Assembly (NCBI GenBank): GCA_003342895.1
Contig: PTFA01000338.1
Span: 701,113 to 765,112, forward strand
Length of the DNA: 64,000 bases
Source of the DNA: Casuarius casuarius
Taxonomy: Eukaryota > Chordata > Aves > Casuariiformes > Casuariidae
Reading direction: 5' to 3'
Shown here: one piece after another, positions 1 to 36,899 of the stretch
Numbering within the stretch: the stretch's first letter is position 1
Layout: each line of letters opens with the position of its first letter
The notes under the pieces: generated by a model
Seen by the model: only the letters and a program-made list of their open reading frames with translations
What the model was told of the DNA's origin: nothing
Database searches by the model: none
Program-made: the position numbers and the translations under genes

Positions 1-312
1 AAAACCCCAAAGGCCCTGTGCAGAGATAACGCCGCAGCACGGACCGCGCCTCCCCCCCGCCCCGCGGCCCAGGGCGGCCGCCCCGAAACAAGCCGCCGCC
101 GCCGCCCGGGGCACCAGCTCCCCCTCCCGCACGCACCGAGAACGGCGGAGCCCGCAGGCCGGGCGCCGCCAGCAGGGCCCGGCCCCACGGCCCCTCTTCC
201 CCGCCAGCACCACAGAGTGGGACCCCGCGGGCAGGCGCCGCCGGGACGCGGAATAACGGCACGCCAACACACACGAACCCACCCACCCGCCATAGCGTCC
301 CCCATCCCTCAC

Positions 313-400
313 CTTCACTTCCGGGACTGGCAGGAGGCGGGGCTCGGAGCCCGACTGGCAGCAGGCTCGGCCAATCGCAGCGGGCAGAGAGACACGCGGG
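313..400 (-). other. Putative first exon of a divergent gene (NUDT2 by synteny)
   Basis: On the minus strand the sequence reads GGAAGTGAAG then GTGAGG, a strong splice donor whose last exon base is 313. An exon whose 5' end would lie around 350-450 could therefore be transcribed leftward out of the window, with 1-312 as its first intron. In human the gene divergent from KIF24 is NUDT2 (diadenosine tetraphosphatase). No coding sequence of it is visible here, so the identity rests on gene order alone. The 5' end given is approximate. Confidence 0.35.
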
Positions 401-580
401 CGACACCACCCCCGCCTTCCGTCCTCCCTTCCCGGCTCTCTACCCGCCCCCGCCCCCTCTGCCGCCTCGGAGCCCTCGGATTGGTTTCTCTTCGCATGGC
501 CCCGCCCCCTCCCCGCCTCTGCGTCGCCCCATTCGCTGGCTGCGGGCGCGAGCGTTTGAAGCGGGAAAGGCGCCGTTGCC
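320..580. promoter_or_regulatory. Probable bidirectional core promoter (KIF24 / minus-strand neighbour)
   Basis: Seen here: an ETS-like CTTCCGG core at about 318-324, a CCAAT box at 371-375, an inverted CCAAT (ATTGG) at about 480-484, several GC boxes, and TTTGAA (555-560) directly followed by GCGGGAAA (561-568). There is no obvious TATA box. Paired CCAAT, ETS and GC boxes are typical of TATA-less divergent promoters. TTTGAA resembles a CHR element and GCGGGAAA an E2F site, which would fit cell-cycle-dependent expression of a centriolar kinesin. Transcription start sites are inferred, not seen. Confidence 0.55.
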
Positions 581-663
581 ATGGGGACGCGGCCTAGCCG
601 CCGCTGCCGCAGCCTGCGCGAGGGGCCGGCGCGCTCCGGCGCGCTCCGGCGGCGCCGCGGCCG
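570..663 (+). other. KIF24: KIF24 exon 1 (5' UTR), proposed
   Basis: The exon ends at 663 in a good donor (CGGCCG then GTGAGT). It lies just downstream of the CHR/E2F-like motifs, and the next exon in the correct orientation carries the KIF24 start codon. It contains an ATG at 581 that opens a short upstream ORF. After splicing to 6624 this ORF stops at 6628-6630, so the exon carries no part of the kinesin. The 5' end is a guess; only the donor is directly supported. Confidence 0.55.
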
Positions 664-3337
664 GTGAGTGGCTCCGGGGGCCGCGGGCGGGCGGTGCCGG
701 CGCGGTGCGGGACGGGGTGAGGGCGCTCCCAGGCACGGCGGCAATGCGGGCGGCCCCGGGCGCGGCCCGGCAGCTGCCGCCGTGGGCTGCCGCGCTCGTA
801 GCGAGCTGGCCGGTCCCCGCGTGTCGTCGGGGAGCTCCCCGGGGGCCGGTGCCTATATGCGGGCTGGCCCTGCGCTCGCGGCGCCCGCGGTTACCTGATA
901 CTGCTCGGCCTGGAAACTATGTGTTTGGGCTTTTTTTTCCCCCCATTTGCGGTACAGACGTATCGTTCAACAAGCGTCTTGTTTGTAGCTGTGTCACCAC
1001 GAGCAACGCCCCGCCGCGGCTCCGAGCGCCTCCGACCCCCCCTGAACTGCAACATCCGACCAGCTGGTGAAACGTGGGGGCTGCTTCGGGTGGGGGAAAC
1101 TATAAATACAAAGTTCACCAACCTCGGGGCTAAATCCAAGTCGGGGAAACTGTGAATGCCGAGTTTCTCGCTGCGGGGCTAAATTCAGTGAGCAAGTCCC
1201 CTCTGAGCCCTCAACTATGCTCACAGATGCTCGGCAGTTTGCCTTGATGTAGTCACAAAACTAAATAAATACTGAAAGCCGTTTGGTAAATGTTACCCAC
1301 GAGAGACACGCAGGCACAATTTTCAAATAATCGGCATCCTAATATAACTCGTAGATTATTTTCTTAGCTGTGGTTGAATATTAGACACTTCCATTTCCAT
1401 GCAGCTGTTGTTCTAAGCAGTTGTCGGGTATCAGCTGTAGGAGGGAGTCTCCTCTGCTGAGGTCATCAGTCTATAATTAGCATGAGATAACGATTATAAC
1501 AATTGCCAGTCTTTTGCAAATTAAAAAAAAAGTACATTATTTGAAAACAAAAAAACCCCAGTATTTAGTTATGGCTTTTTAGTTTTTTTCAAAGAACTTT
1601 GAGATTAACCGTAGATCCAGTAACCAGCTCTGTGTTAGGTATACCCGTAGCAAAGGAAGTAGGAATGTTGACGAAGGGAGAAGACATTCTTTTACATGGT
1701 CCAGCTGTAAAACATTTATCAGTTAACATTACTGATACTCCTCCCTTTCCAATTACTTTTCTTATACAGAAGCTATAGATGGTTGTCTATTGCTAGCATT
1801 CAGTTTTGTTCCTTGTATCTCCAAAATGGTCTGCTACAACACTTGTCCCAACAACGAACAGAATATTTAATCCATGCTGTGTACATGCACAGAGGGTTGC
1901 AGTGTAATCCTACAATCTTACAAATGGGTCTGGCGTGCTGCTCAGTATTGCAAACTGTTTCATAGTTCACTACCTGTTGCATTCGGTCTTAAACTAAAAT
2001 TATGATTTTGTTTTATAGCAGAGACTGACTCTTATTATGTGTCTTGTGCTTATGAAAGTGCAACCATGCCATGACTCTGTTCTTCACAGGAATAGTCTAG
2101 TATTCAAGGGAATGGGGTTCAAAATGATTAAAGGGAAAACATTTTGTGTGGTGTCCTGGAAAAGCAAATTAGCCATTCTCTTCTGGAGGGCCAAATCAAA
2201 TTTGGCTATGGACCACAGTTAAAAATGAGCTTAATATTCAGAGGAATAAGAAACATAGATGAATGACTATGGCATGAGTTAGTAAGTCTTTTCTCCATTG
2301 CAGGGTTCTCAGGAAAGATTGGTTTCATGTTAGTCTTCTATACCTGAAAAACCATCAAACACCTTGACGCGAAGGCTGTGCTGAAGACGTGTTTGAGGTA
2401 ACGTGGTTACAAGTAATGAAGTACAATATGCTGATATAGCTGCGATCGGGAGAGGAAGCATAAATACCTGCTACATGTGTTTACAAATTTTAAGTTCTTT
2501 ATTTTTATAAGGTGTTTGTAAAGCAAAGGGTACTTCAGTGTTTGACACAATACAAAGTCATAGGTAGGAAAATAAGGTGCTGTTAAGATTCAGAAATTAT
2601 TGCTTCTATCTGATGCCTTTGAGAACTGTTCCTAATAAAATTATTTAATGATTAGCCCAGAGTTAATGATTCAGAATGATAATCTTAGATTATTTGCAGA
2701 ATTAAATATATACTTGCATTAATTGACATTTTAAGGTTTTGAGTGCCACATAAGGTCTTTTCACTTCACTGTGACTTCATTTCCCCAGTTTAAAATACAG
2801 TTATAGTGATATTTGTATTATGTCTCAGTGGTGACAGTCAGGAGTATCAGTGGAAGTCAGCTGAAATCGTCAGGTAAATATGAGTGAGCTATAGTGGGAT
2901 AACAGTGCATGTGGGTGTTACTATTCTGGTGAACAGTGCCATGAGTTCTTCACTACGTCAGAGATTAATAAGGATCAAGATATAGTGGTCTAAGGCTGCT
3001 TTATTCATAAAATAGTCTATGTGGGGATCTTACATGGTTTAGTTTATGCACCGTGATTTACAGCCACTGAGTGAGTCTCTTTTTGAAGGCCAGCCTTTTC
3101 TCCACTTTGAAAAGTGCATTGAAAGTGAACAGATCTGTGTAAGAGCCAGTTAATAATTAAAAGCATTTTAGAATGGAAGATCAGCTCCTAGAGCATAATT
3201 TTGTGGTAAGTTTATTTCCTTCAGTATACATAAGATATAACCATTGGCTTCTACTATTTATGTCTCTTTTTCTCCCCAGCTTTATACCCTTTCAAAAACT
3301 CGCATTACCAAAACAGTGCAGTTCTTTGCTGATGACA

Positions 3338-3358
3338 AACTATGATATTCTATGATAT
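3338..3358 (+). repeat. Possible CR1 3' terminal repeat remnant
   Basis: The string CTATGATATTCTATGATATT resembles the short ATTCTATG-type repeat that ends CR1 retrotransposons. No clear CR1 body is recognisable upstream, so this may be chance. Confidence 0.3.
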
Positions 3359-4375
3359 TATTCTGTGCTTTGTGTTGGTCCCTTTACATAAAATTCTAAT
3401 ACTTTTTACAATGGATATTTACCCATTACCAGAGCCTGGCGAACTTTTAAGATCCTTTCAAGGCTCCTTTGCATAAGAAATAAGTTATAAAGAACTCAAG
3501 TTTGCCACACAAAGACAATAGGCTGACTGGTCCCTAATCCAGATATCCTACTGTTTAGACATCTTATGTGTTTCAGCAGTAAGGTATATCATCACCAACT
3601 GTTACTCCTTCACAGATAACTTGCGTATTAGTAAATAAGATGCTTTGAACTTAATTGATTACACTGTTTGTATGAGTAACCTGCTGCAGCACCTTCTTGT
3701 CAGAGCAAAAGCAGGCCCCTTGTTTGAGAGGAATGTGAAAATTTCAAAGTGAAACTGAATCTTTTTGCCAGTTAAAATGAGAGCAGCAACCCCTGAACTG
3801 CAACGAATTATACTCTATGTTACAATACAGATTGAATGGAAAATTCTTAAGGCTGAGGCTATTTGACCTTGTAATTGGAGAATTCTTCTGCCAAATTGAC
3901 TTCCTTCTTCCTCAAAACATATGTTACATCCAACTATTTTAAGAAGTTGAAGAATTCTGTCTCAGTCCTGTTTTCAGGGAAGTCACTTTACAGCTTTGCT
4001 GGAAACAAGACTTGGGCTTTGATATTAAGCAGTCGCTTTAAAGAATGTTGTATTTTTATGCACCAGAAAACAGTGTTGTCTCAACTTGAACAAACAAAAT
4101 TAGATCCTGACAATAGTTGAGGGAATGCTGGCTGTTACTCATTGTAGAAAAGTAAATGTCTTCCTCTTTTTACCAGAAGATGGCATTATCATTAACAGTT
4201 TAGGATTCTTGAAAGCATACCTTGCTTCTTTACAAAGCTAATTTACTTTGAAGAATTGTATATCTGTTTGAGAAACAGTATTGGTAGAGTTTTTTTTATG
4301 TCTAAAATATTAGGTGAATTAAGCTCTTCTTTTTAGGGCAGAAAGGCACGCCATTCTTTCAGAACATTGCTGATC

Positions 4376-4640
4376 AGAAGGCCAGAAGGGTTCATTGTGA
4401 TCATCTCTTTTGACAAACTGTAGTTCCCCTGAATTATCTCTTGTTTGAACCAGACCAGATCTTTTGTAAAACTGTCTATTCTTGAGTTTTAGAATGATCA
4501 GGAATGATGGAATCTATCGTGACTTCTGCTTAATTTTTCCCAAGGTTAATTAACTTATTAATCCTTTATTAGCCACTGTTTGATTTTCGCAGATTGTGAA
4601 ATAGCTATTCCATGGATGGAGAGACACTGAAGTTAGCTCC
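4376..4640 (-). repeat. Ancient CR1-type LINE fragment, antisense
   Basis: The stretch from about 4376 follows the reverse complement of the 3' end of an old amniote CR1, with landmarks GGCCAGAAGGG, TGATCATCTC, CCTGAATTATC and TTGTTTGAACCAGA in the expected order and spacing. It is heavily diverged and has no open reading frame, so it is an old dead copy. The right boundary is approximate. The subfamily cannot be given without a repeat library. Confidence 0.65.
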
Positions 4641-6637
4641 TGGAACCACTTAGATCCAGTAAGATTTATTGTATCTGGGGCAGGAAAAGCACTTACTACT
4701 TTCAGGGCCAGCATCCGTTAGGAAGCAGTTAAGTTGCTTTCATGTGGCACAGAGCCTTAGCCAGTAAACTGTGCAGAGCTGCTTATGTGACTCGGTGCTA
4801 GCCTTCTTGTATGTTCTGTATTTCTTTTTTTCTTTTTTTTTCCTGTCCAGAAAATTATGCACAACATTATCATTCAAATAGAAGCTAACATGGAATTCGT
4901 TTTTGCACTATTTTTTTGGTCACTCTGTACTTAACTGAAACATATAGAGTGATGTAAATATAACTAGGATACAGAGCAAGAATGGGTGAAAGGAATCTGC
5001 TCCTTTTATCTAACAAAAAAGGTTTCTTGTGGCAGTGCAAGCAAACAGATTTACAGAGAACCTGTTTTATCTTTTTAGCTACCTTATGTGAGATAGGCAT
5101 TTTTCAAAAACATAACTCTCCTCTAAATGAAATCTGAAGTTCTTGTGGAATTGTAGATGCTAAAGAATTTGGGAAATTGTGAATGCTTGTGAAAGGTCTT
5201 GTACATGTGTAACTGTTAGACTCTGTGATCTTTGGATTCGCCATCCTCTTTGTGGATTTTGTTTCGCCCTCTCTGAATCTAATAATCTCAGCAGTGGCTC
5301 TGGCTTTACCTCAAAATTCAGAATTGCTTTACACGTGCATTGAAAAAGTCTGCCTATATAACACTTGCTTTTGTTTTGAAGTTTGTTACCGCTGACTCAC
5401 ATAATTTTATTATGGTTAACCACTATTTACAGCTTAGACTCCAGCTCCAAAATCATTTTAGTTGTCCTCTAATGCATCTTTTGGCTTCTGTTATGTCTTA
5501 TGCAATCAGAATTTTAATAGAATCTTTATTGTTTTGTTATTACTATTCCAACTGTGTGTGTAACAATTTTAATGATATAAGGTCAACCTTGGGGTGATAT
5601 TTAGTGACCTTATTTTCTTATATAATATTATTGTAGATATGCTTGAAAAACCTGCTAAAGAATTTATCCTGAATTACAGGGGAAAAAAACTTTAGTCTTA
5701 AATAACTTGTTTTTACTGAATGATATTATCACCTCCTAAATTGAGGAAGACTTGTACTTCCTAAGGTCCTAGACTGAACAAACATATAAGAAGGCAGTGG
5801 GCAATGGATATTTGAAGTGCTATCCTTTTCCATTTTATAGAATAAGTAAAAATATCTGCAGATATTAATCCATCTGGATACAAACAGCAGGCAAGAAGAG
5901 AATAGGAATACATGTGTTTAGGATGGGTTTTTTGCATGTACCTTTCAGTGATGCATGTTAGTTTTTTGGGTTTCCCAGGAACACAAGTACAGAATTCCAG
6001 TAGCGTATATAGATTTAGATAAATTCTGTGCTTCAGCGTTTGTATAATGTTTTGGATATTCTGTCAAGTGCACTTAGAAATGCTTACAAGATGCATGAAA
6101 TTCAACAGAAAGTTACACTTAAAGGAAACATAAAACCACAACTTCGCTGTAGTTCATCTGTAAGATGAACAGTTCTAATAATTCAGTCTTAGGTGAGGAC
6201 AAATGCAGTTTCTTTTCCTTTGGTTAGTTAACCAGAGATAGCTGCAGAACCACACCAGACCACATGCCCTGATATTAAGTTGAGCATCTAAAATTAGGCA
6301 TTTTACATTCTGTAGCTTGAGGACGGGGTTTCAGTAGCTGCGGCATTTATCAAGTAGACATCAGACGTGTAGGAACTCTGCAGCAGTGAGTAACTGTGTA
6401 TTGTGCATTTCTATGTATCACTTTAAAATACAATTTCATAAGTAAAAAATTTGCTTCATACTTAGCGTACTTCTGTTATTGTCATATTCCATACTGTTTG
6501 ACAGGCTCATATCCTAACTGCAAATAATGGCATTTGGGGAAATGTGCAGTTACTTCATTAATAACTTTGTCGGCTGTGATGTTTCATGTGAATCTAATAT
6601 TTCTTTTGTTTGATTTCTTGTAGACTTTAGCTTGAAG

Positions 6638-31781
<25,144 letters not shown>

Positions 31782-32475
31782 TGCTTCTTTGCTTACACAT
31801 GCCCTACACGCAAAGACAGTTATGGAAACAGTCAGCTAGTGTTCCACCACATTTGGTGCTGCAAAGTGTGGGTGGGTAGAGGATAGCTTTTGGTTTGATA
31901 TTTGCAATTAGTATATATTTTAGAAAAGGATGGAGAGAATTTTGAGTAAAGGAGAGGAATGCTTGTCACCACAAGCTTTGTACTTTCTTAAAACAAGTAA
32001 GCCACATGCTTAAGAATAACAGTTCAGCAGCCTTTAAATATCTCACCAGGCAGTCCAGTCCACAGTATTCACAGCAGCTTCTCACATACTCAGGGCACTT
32101 TTGTGCTGCCAAGAAAACAGAGCCGGGCAGGGGAACACTTTGAAACCAGACACAGCTCTGAACAGAAATACTCAAAAGCTATCCAGACAGGTATGTTGAC
32201 AAACAGAAGGGAGGAATCGGAGGTGAGCCACTGTTTAAGGACACTAAATAACTAGACCAAAAGTAAATGAAAATCAAGGTACGACAAGAGGTGCTGATGC
32301 TTTCAGAAGGTGGAGGGCTATTGCTGCACTTGCTCTTTGCTTGGGACTAACTCCAGACCATCTGAAAAAGAGGGCTTAAGTCACATGTAATGGGTGGCTT
32401 AGCAGAAGACTCATATACAAGGGACTTTGCACCAATGGTTCATCTGGTATGTTAATAAACATGAGTTTCATACCC
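31782..32475 (+). other. KIF24: KIF24 3' UTR (minimal extent)
   Basis: Sequence after the stop with the first AATAAA at 32454-32459. Further AATAAA signals at 32934-32939 and 34683-34688 would give longer UTRs. Which is used cannot be decided from sequence alone. Confidence 0.5.
32454..32459 (+). terminator. KIF24: Candidate KIF24 poly(A) signal, proximal
   Basis: AATAAA, the first canonical hexamer on this strand after the stop codon, about 675 bases downstream of it. Confidence 0.45.
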
Positions 32476-32933
32476 AGGCCAAGAATGAGACGCCCAAAGC
32501 TTACGCTGCTACAAAGGATGTCTGATGTCTGCAGTACAGCTCTGCCATGGGGTGGTTTGTCCAGGCTGATTTTGTGGCACTGGAGAATTCATTCTTCACA
32601 GCAAAAGAGAGAGTCTGCTTAGAGGCAGTTGGATTTCAGAAGCTGCTAACCTTGCTGTTAAGTAAACCTGATACTTGAACCAAGAGGTACAGAACTATCA
32701 ACTGTAGCCCTGCAACATCCCTGCTTTTGTGCATCAAGTCTGAGCCTCAAAACAAGTCCACCTGCTGAAGCCACAAGTGAACTTAAAATATGCATAACTA
32801 AGACAACATGCTATGCAAGCTATCCCAGTCCAAAATTAGGGCTGTCACAGCACACAGCTATTTCCACATCTCTTCAGTAACGCCTACAGTAGCTCAATCT
32901 AAGCATGCTCAATTGTCATAAATGCCAAGGGTG

Positions 32934-32939
32934 AATAAA
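32934..32939 (+). terminator. KIF24: Candidate KIF24 poly(A) signal, second
   Basis: AATAAA about 1.15 kb after the stop codon. No strong downstream GT-rich element is obvious. Confidence 0.35.
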
Positions 32940-33168
32940 CGCTAGTCTAAGCAGCTATGAATTTTGCTGTCTGCTACTATGGCTACCTGGAGGAGCACAG
33001 GTCTGGAAGAGGAACAGTGCAGTGATGACAGGCACAGTCAGTTATCTGCATTGCATGTGCAGTGCAAACACTCCCAGGAATGTCACACAGCTTAAGCCCT
33101 AGGGAACAGAAGCACAAGGGCAGGACTAACCATAGTAACCAAAAAAAGTTACAGTTCAGAGTCCTGAC

Positions 33169-33187
33169 TTTTTTTTTTTTTTTTTTT
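33169..33187. repeat. T19 homopolymer
   Basis: Nineteen T followed by AAATAAAAAG, in the gap between the convergent genes. It may be the poly(A) tail remnant of an antisense retrotransposon, but no body is recognisable. Confidence 0.8.
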
Positions 33188-34682
33188 AAATAAAAAGAAC
33201 TGGTTAGTTTCCATCTCACAACAGACAGCAGATTACCCTGCGAAGCAGAGAGCAGTCATTTCAGAGGCTGAGTTTATGGCCCTTGACAAGAGCAGATATA
33301 AATTGAGCTCCCCTTTAAAATAAGCAACTCTTAGAAAAGCAGCCCCCTCTTCCCCCCAACCTTAGAGATGAGGACAGCTTTCCCCATGCACAAGGTGAGG
33401 TGAACTGTGCAGCAGGTGTTAGCACTTACATCTTCTGAAAGCAAAGAGATGGAAGCATTTTCAGTAATTTCCACAGCATTTTCCCCAGTGATCATACAGA
33501 AAACAAGGCTGTTGGGGAGCAGCTGAGCACTTTTGCCAAGCCAGTCTTGAGCTGAGGAGAAGGTGGGACAGAAGGATATGAGCAAAGGGCACAGGAAAAG
33601 GAGAGGTCCAGCCAGTAACACAGTGGTAGCTGGGGGAAGGAGGGAAAAGGGCAGCACTTTCCTCTGTGTAATTTGATGTTTGGGATGTGAGTATAGCTTT
33701 GAAAGATGTGATTGATTTGTACTTTCACACAGTAGGGGACTATCTTTAAAGAGAAGCTCAGCAAAGTACATGCACAGGGGTTTTCAGTCTCTTTCCCAAG
33801 ATGGCCATTGCTAAAGCAACATGCAAAAAAGAACCACAATGTGACAGTGCCATGTTATTATCTCCGTACTGTCCGAGATAAGTGCAGCAATACAGATGAG
33901 TGACCAAAAACAACTGTGTGCAAAGGAAATGGGAGTCAAGTCAGCTACCAAGTTTTGAGGCACCTGTGTGTGGTTTCTGTCTGGTCTAGAGTGAAAAAAG
34001 CCAGGAAGCCTGTTCCCCAGTGCGAGTTCCCAAAGCAGTTGTTCCCTGGAACGGTCAGGAACACTGAGAAACATGCAGCAATTAAAAGGAAAAAAAAAGC
34101 TGTTTCCAAGATCTGATGATCTCCTAATAAGACTCATCTTCAGAAGTGCACCTTGTTAAGATTTTATTTCCAGGCTATTCTCAGAATATTATTCTTTTTC
34201 CTGCTGAATGCAAGACTTAGTCCACTGACAAAAGGAGGGGAAAAAAAAGGCACCTCATCCTTAGCAACAAAAGGACTATGGACACGCTTTAAGTACTACA
34301 TGCCCATGAAATAGCAAAACTGGGCTCATAGTATGTACCAGAAACTACCAAACCAATAGCATGTTTTTCTCTCCACTTAGATGCTGCTTTAACTCCTGTG
34401 TGAAAGTGTGCTAAATGAGGGCTCCAGAAATGGCAGCCCTTTACAGCTGTTCGATATTGCACTGACATCTGATATGATGAGTTGTTTTCATTTCAAATTG
34501 AGGAATGTATGTGAAACGGTTGTTGTTACAGAAGTCTTTTAACAGATTAATAGAGCCTGGCCATGTACAATCAAGTAAATTAAGAACTGCAATGAACTTA
34601 CTTTTGTATTCGATTGCAACAAAGACTATTAATGCTCGTGGCAGGTGCTTGATATTTTATTTGAATACTTTACATTATTTAA

Positions 34683-34688
34683 AATAAA
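34683..34688 (+). terminator. KIF24: Candidate distal KIF24 poly(A) signal
   Basis: AATAAA at the end of an AT-rich, non-repetitive block (about 34440-34700) that reads like the end of a vertebrate 3' UTR. Just after it come TTTGTTTTAAATT and TGTCTGATTGT, which are GT-rich. If used, the KIF24 3' UTR would be about 2.9 kb. Confidence 0.4.
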
Positions 34689-35059
34689 ATTCAATTTACT
34701 ACAGAATTCTGGTAAAGTTTGTTTTAAATTAAACGTGATCAAAACTAAACGTGTCTGATTGTAAAAAGATTAACTTGGGTTGGAAATACATATGAGATCC
34801 CCCTTCACACCCGGCCTGTTCATTCAGCTCCTGCTTCAGACGCTGTCCTCTAGCTAACGGTCAGCTGTACAGGACTGAATTCAAGTCTGCAGCTTAACGC
34901 AGCAGCAAAGTGACCCTTGCACCACGTTACGCTGAACAACAGCGAGCGGCCTCCACAGCTAGGAGAGGGCAGGCAGAGCTGCCCAGCCACGCATCACATG
35001 GAAAATCTGCACAAAGCTAGCAGGGAGGGGAGGAAAAAAAACAACCAAAAAAAAAAAAG

Positions 35060-35075
35060 CACACACACACACACT
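35060..35075. repeat. AC dinucleotide run
   Basis: About seven CA units preceded by an A12 tract, in the gap between the two genes. Confidence 0.85.
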
Positions 35076-36899
35076 CTTTTAGCACACAAAATAACCTGCT
35101 GACACACACCCTGGGGTCAGCTACCAAGCGCAGCCTGGCACGCACATCCTCAGGAGCTAAGTGGAGCCGAGCAGCTTCGCCAGTGACATATCCCAGAGCC
35201 CTTGGGCAACCTGGCCCAGTAAAGCCTCAGGTCACCCTAGGGCTCAAGGGTGGCTGGCAGCCACTGCCAGGTAGCTCCCGCTGCCTCCCAAACTGTAGGA
35301 TCCCACAGAGAAGCCACCCTCAAACCAAGCCAATGACCACAGGGGCATCTCACATCACACCAGGCTTCTGCAGCCAGAGTGGCAGCCCTTTAGCATCAGT
35401 CTCCTCATCAGGGCTGCTGCTGTGAAAAAAGTATCCGAAGGCAGCAGTGAGCCTTTGGCTCTGCACACAGTAAACAAAGCAAACTGTAGATCAGTTTTTG
35501 GCTTTGCCTCTACACTAGTCCTCACAAGCCTTTTCTCCATGACATCCAGACTCCAGATACCAGTATTGATTTGGCTGCAGCCTGCACAGAAGGCAGAAGG
35601 GCCTCTGAGAAACCTGAAACACTGCTGAGCACCATTTTCCAGGTACATAGAGCTGCTGATTAAGAAAAAGCAGGTCTCAAGTATGACCGGGAATACAATT
35701 ATCTTCTCTCTGGCTAGCAGCAGGGGAGAGCACCAGCCTTCCGGCACCGCAGGGCGGCAGAACCTCTCTGCTCCCAGAACAAGCCTGGTTTGGAACGTGA
35801 CAGCAGATAACGACAATATCAGTGTAACTAAACGAACGCATGCTACCCAAAAACAACATTCAAGTTTCAGCGCATTTTTGTCAGTTGTTGCACATTTTGC
35901 TACCTCTTCCCTAAACCCTCACTCGATGGTCACACAGCTGACCTGTGTGTTCGTTCTGTAAGAGAAGCTGTCCTGAAAATACTGCCAGCTTGCAGCCACC
36001 CAGTAACATAACATGCAGAAACCTCACTGCACAATCAAGAGCGGCATTGCCGCAGAAGACACTGAATGGTATGTCTCTTTGGTGGAAGGAGGCTGGAAAT
36101 ATAGGTATCACCTCCCAGTCTTACACTACTGCACAGAGATTAGATTAGCACCTCTGCTCTCACGTCTGCAACAAGCTCTTTAAACGATGTGGTTATTCCA
36201 CCGTATTTCACAGTGATCCCCTATGAGGGCAACCATGAAAGACTTGAACATTAACACAACCAAACAGATAATTTTATTAAGAGAGCTTTGACCTAAATAG
36301 TTACTTTTCCACTGGAAAGATTTCTTGCTTATTCTGCAGGAATATCTAGTACTAGACAGGGACTTCTGTTTGGATAGCAACTCTGAGAATCAAGAAACAA
36401 GCAACACAAATGCTCACAATAGTGACGCTAGAGCAGTGCAAGTTGTTTTCCAGCTTTTCTGACTCATCGAGAACCCCATTTCCTTGGTTTCAAGCTGTCA
36501 CATTTCTCACCTAGGAAGGAAAGTTGGGCAACTGCTTTAACCAAGCCCACAGGAGCTGCCCACTGACTAGAAAGCTGCTGCTGAAACTCCTACCAAAAAA
36601 CCTAAACCGAGGCAGCCAGCTCAGCTGTCCTCCCCTCCCAAAGTCCAGGGCCAGCTCCATGCTCTAACATGAGCGTGAATCCCTAGGTTTGGTTTTGCTC
36701 AAGTGCAAAACAGAAACAGGCCACAGAAAGAGAAGCATGTTTCCCCAGTGCAGCCACTGGCCCAGAGACCTCTGGTAGGGCTGCCCAGTGCTGACAGTGA
36801 ACATACAGGCCCACAGGGGCAGGCAGCACCTGGGCTCGCAGGATTCAGCGAGGTCATCTACTGAAGCCAAAGAGCATGAGAGATGTGAACCATGACACT

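Larger units (their letters stand above)
1..1060. promoter_or_regulatory. CpG island over the KIF24 5' end
   Basis: The first kilobase is very GC-rich and dense in CpG, then drops sharply to AT-rich intronic sequence after about 1100. Such islands mark housekeeping-type vertebrate promoters. It covers the proposed KIF24 first exon and a minus-strand splice donor near 313, so it probably serves two divergent genes. Open frames running through it are a by-product of the base composition (few stop codons) and have no family resemblance. Confidence 0.85.
664..6623 (+). other. KIF24: KIF24 intron 1
   Basis: About 6 kb with no coding similarity. The first 400 bases are the tail of the CpG island; the rest is AT-rich. 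It holds an old antisense CR1 fragment at about 4376-4640 and a weak CR1-tail-like stretch at about 3340-3355. I recognised no RNA gene or conserved exon. Confidence 0.7.
32476..36899. other. Gap between the convergent 3' ends
   Basis: About 4.4 kb between the proximal KIF24 and UBAP1 poly(A) signals. It holds a T19 run at 33169-33187 and an AC dinucleotide run at about 35060-35075. On the minus strand further AATAAA words lie at 36278-36273 and 34168-34163, possible extended UBAP1 ends. Open frames on both strands (for example 35355-35816 minus and 33331-33771 minus) show no homology and no codon signature that I recognise. Confidence 0.6.

Noticed and set aside
217..1070. Several long open frames on both strands in the first kilobase
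   Set aside because: They lie in CpG-island sequence where stop codons are rare; their products are arginine, alanine and proline runs with no family resemblance.
6632..6637. A start two codons upstream of the KIF24 ATG
   Set aside because: It would begin with TTG; the first ATG is at 6638, in a strong context, and matches the mammalian N-terminus.
33331..35961. Open frames of 90-150 codons in the intergenic gap
   Set aside because: They overlap on both strands, lack conserved motifs and splice logic, and fit chance in a region of mixed composition.
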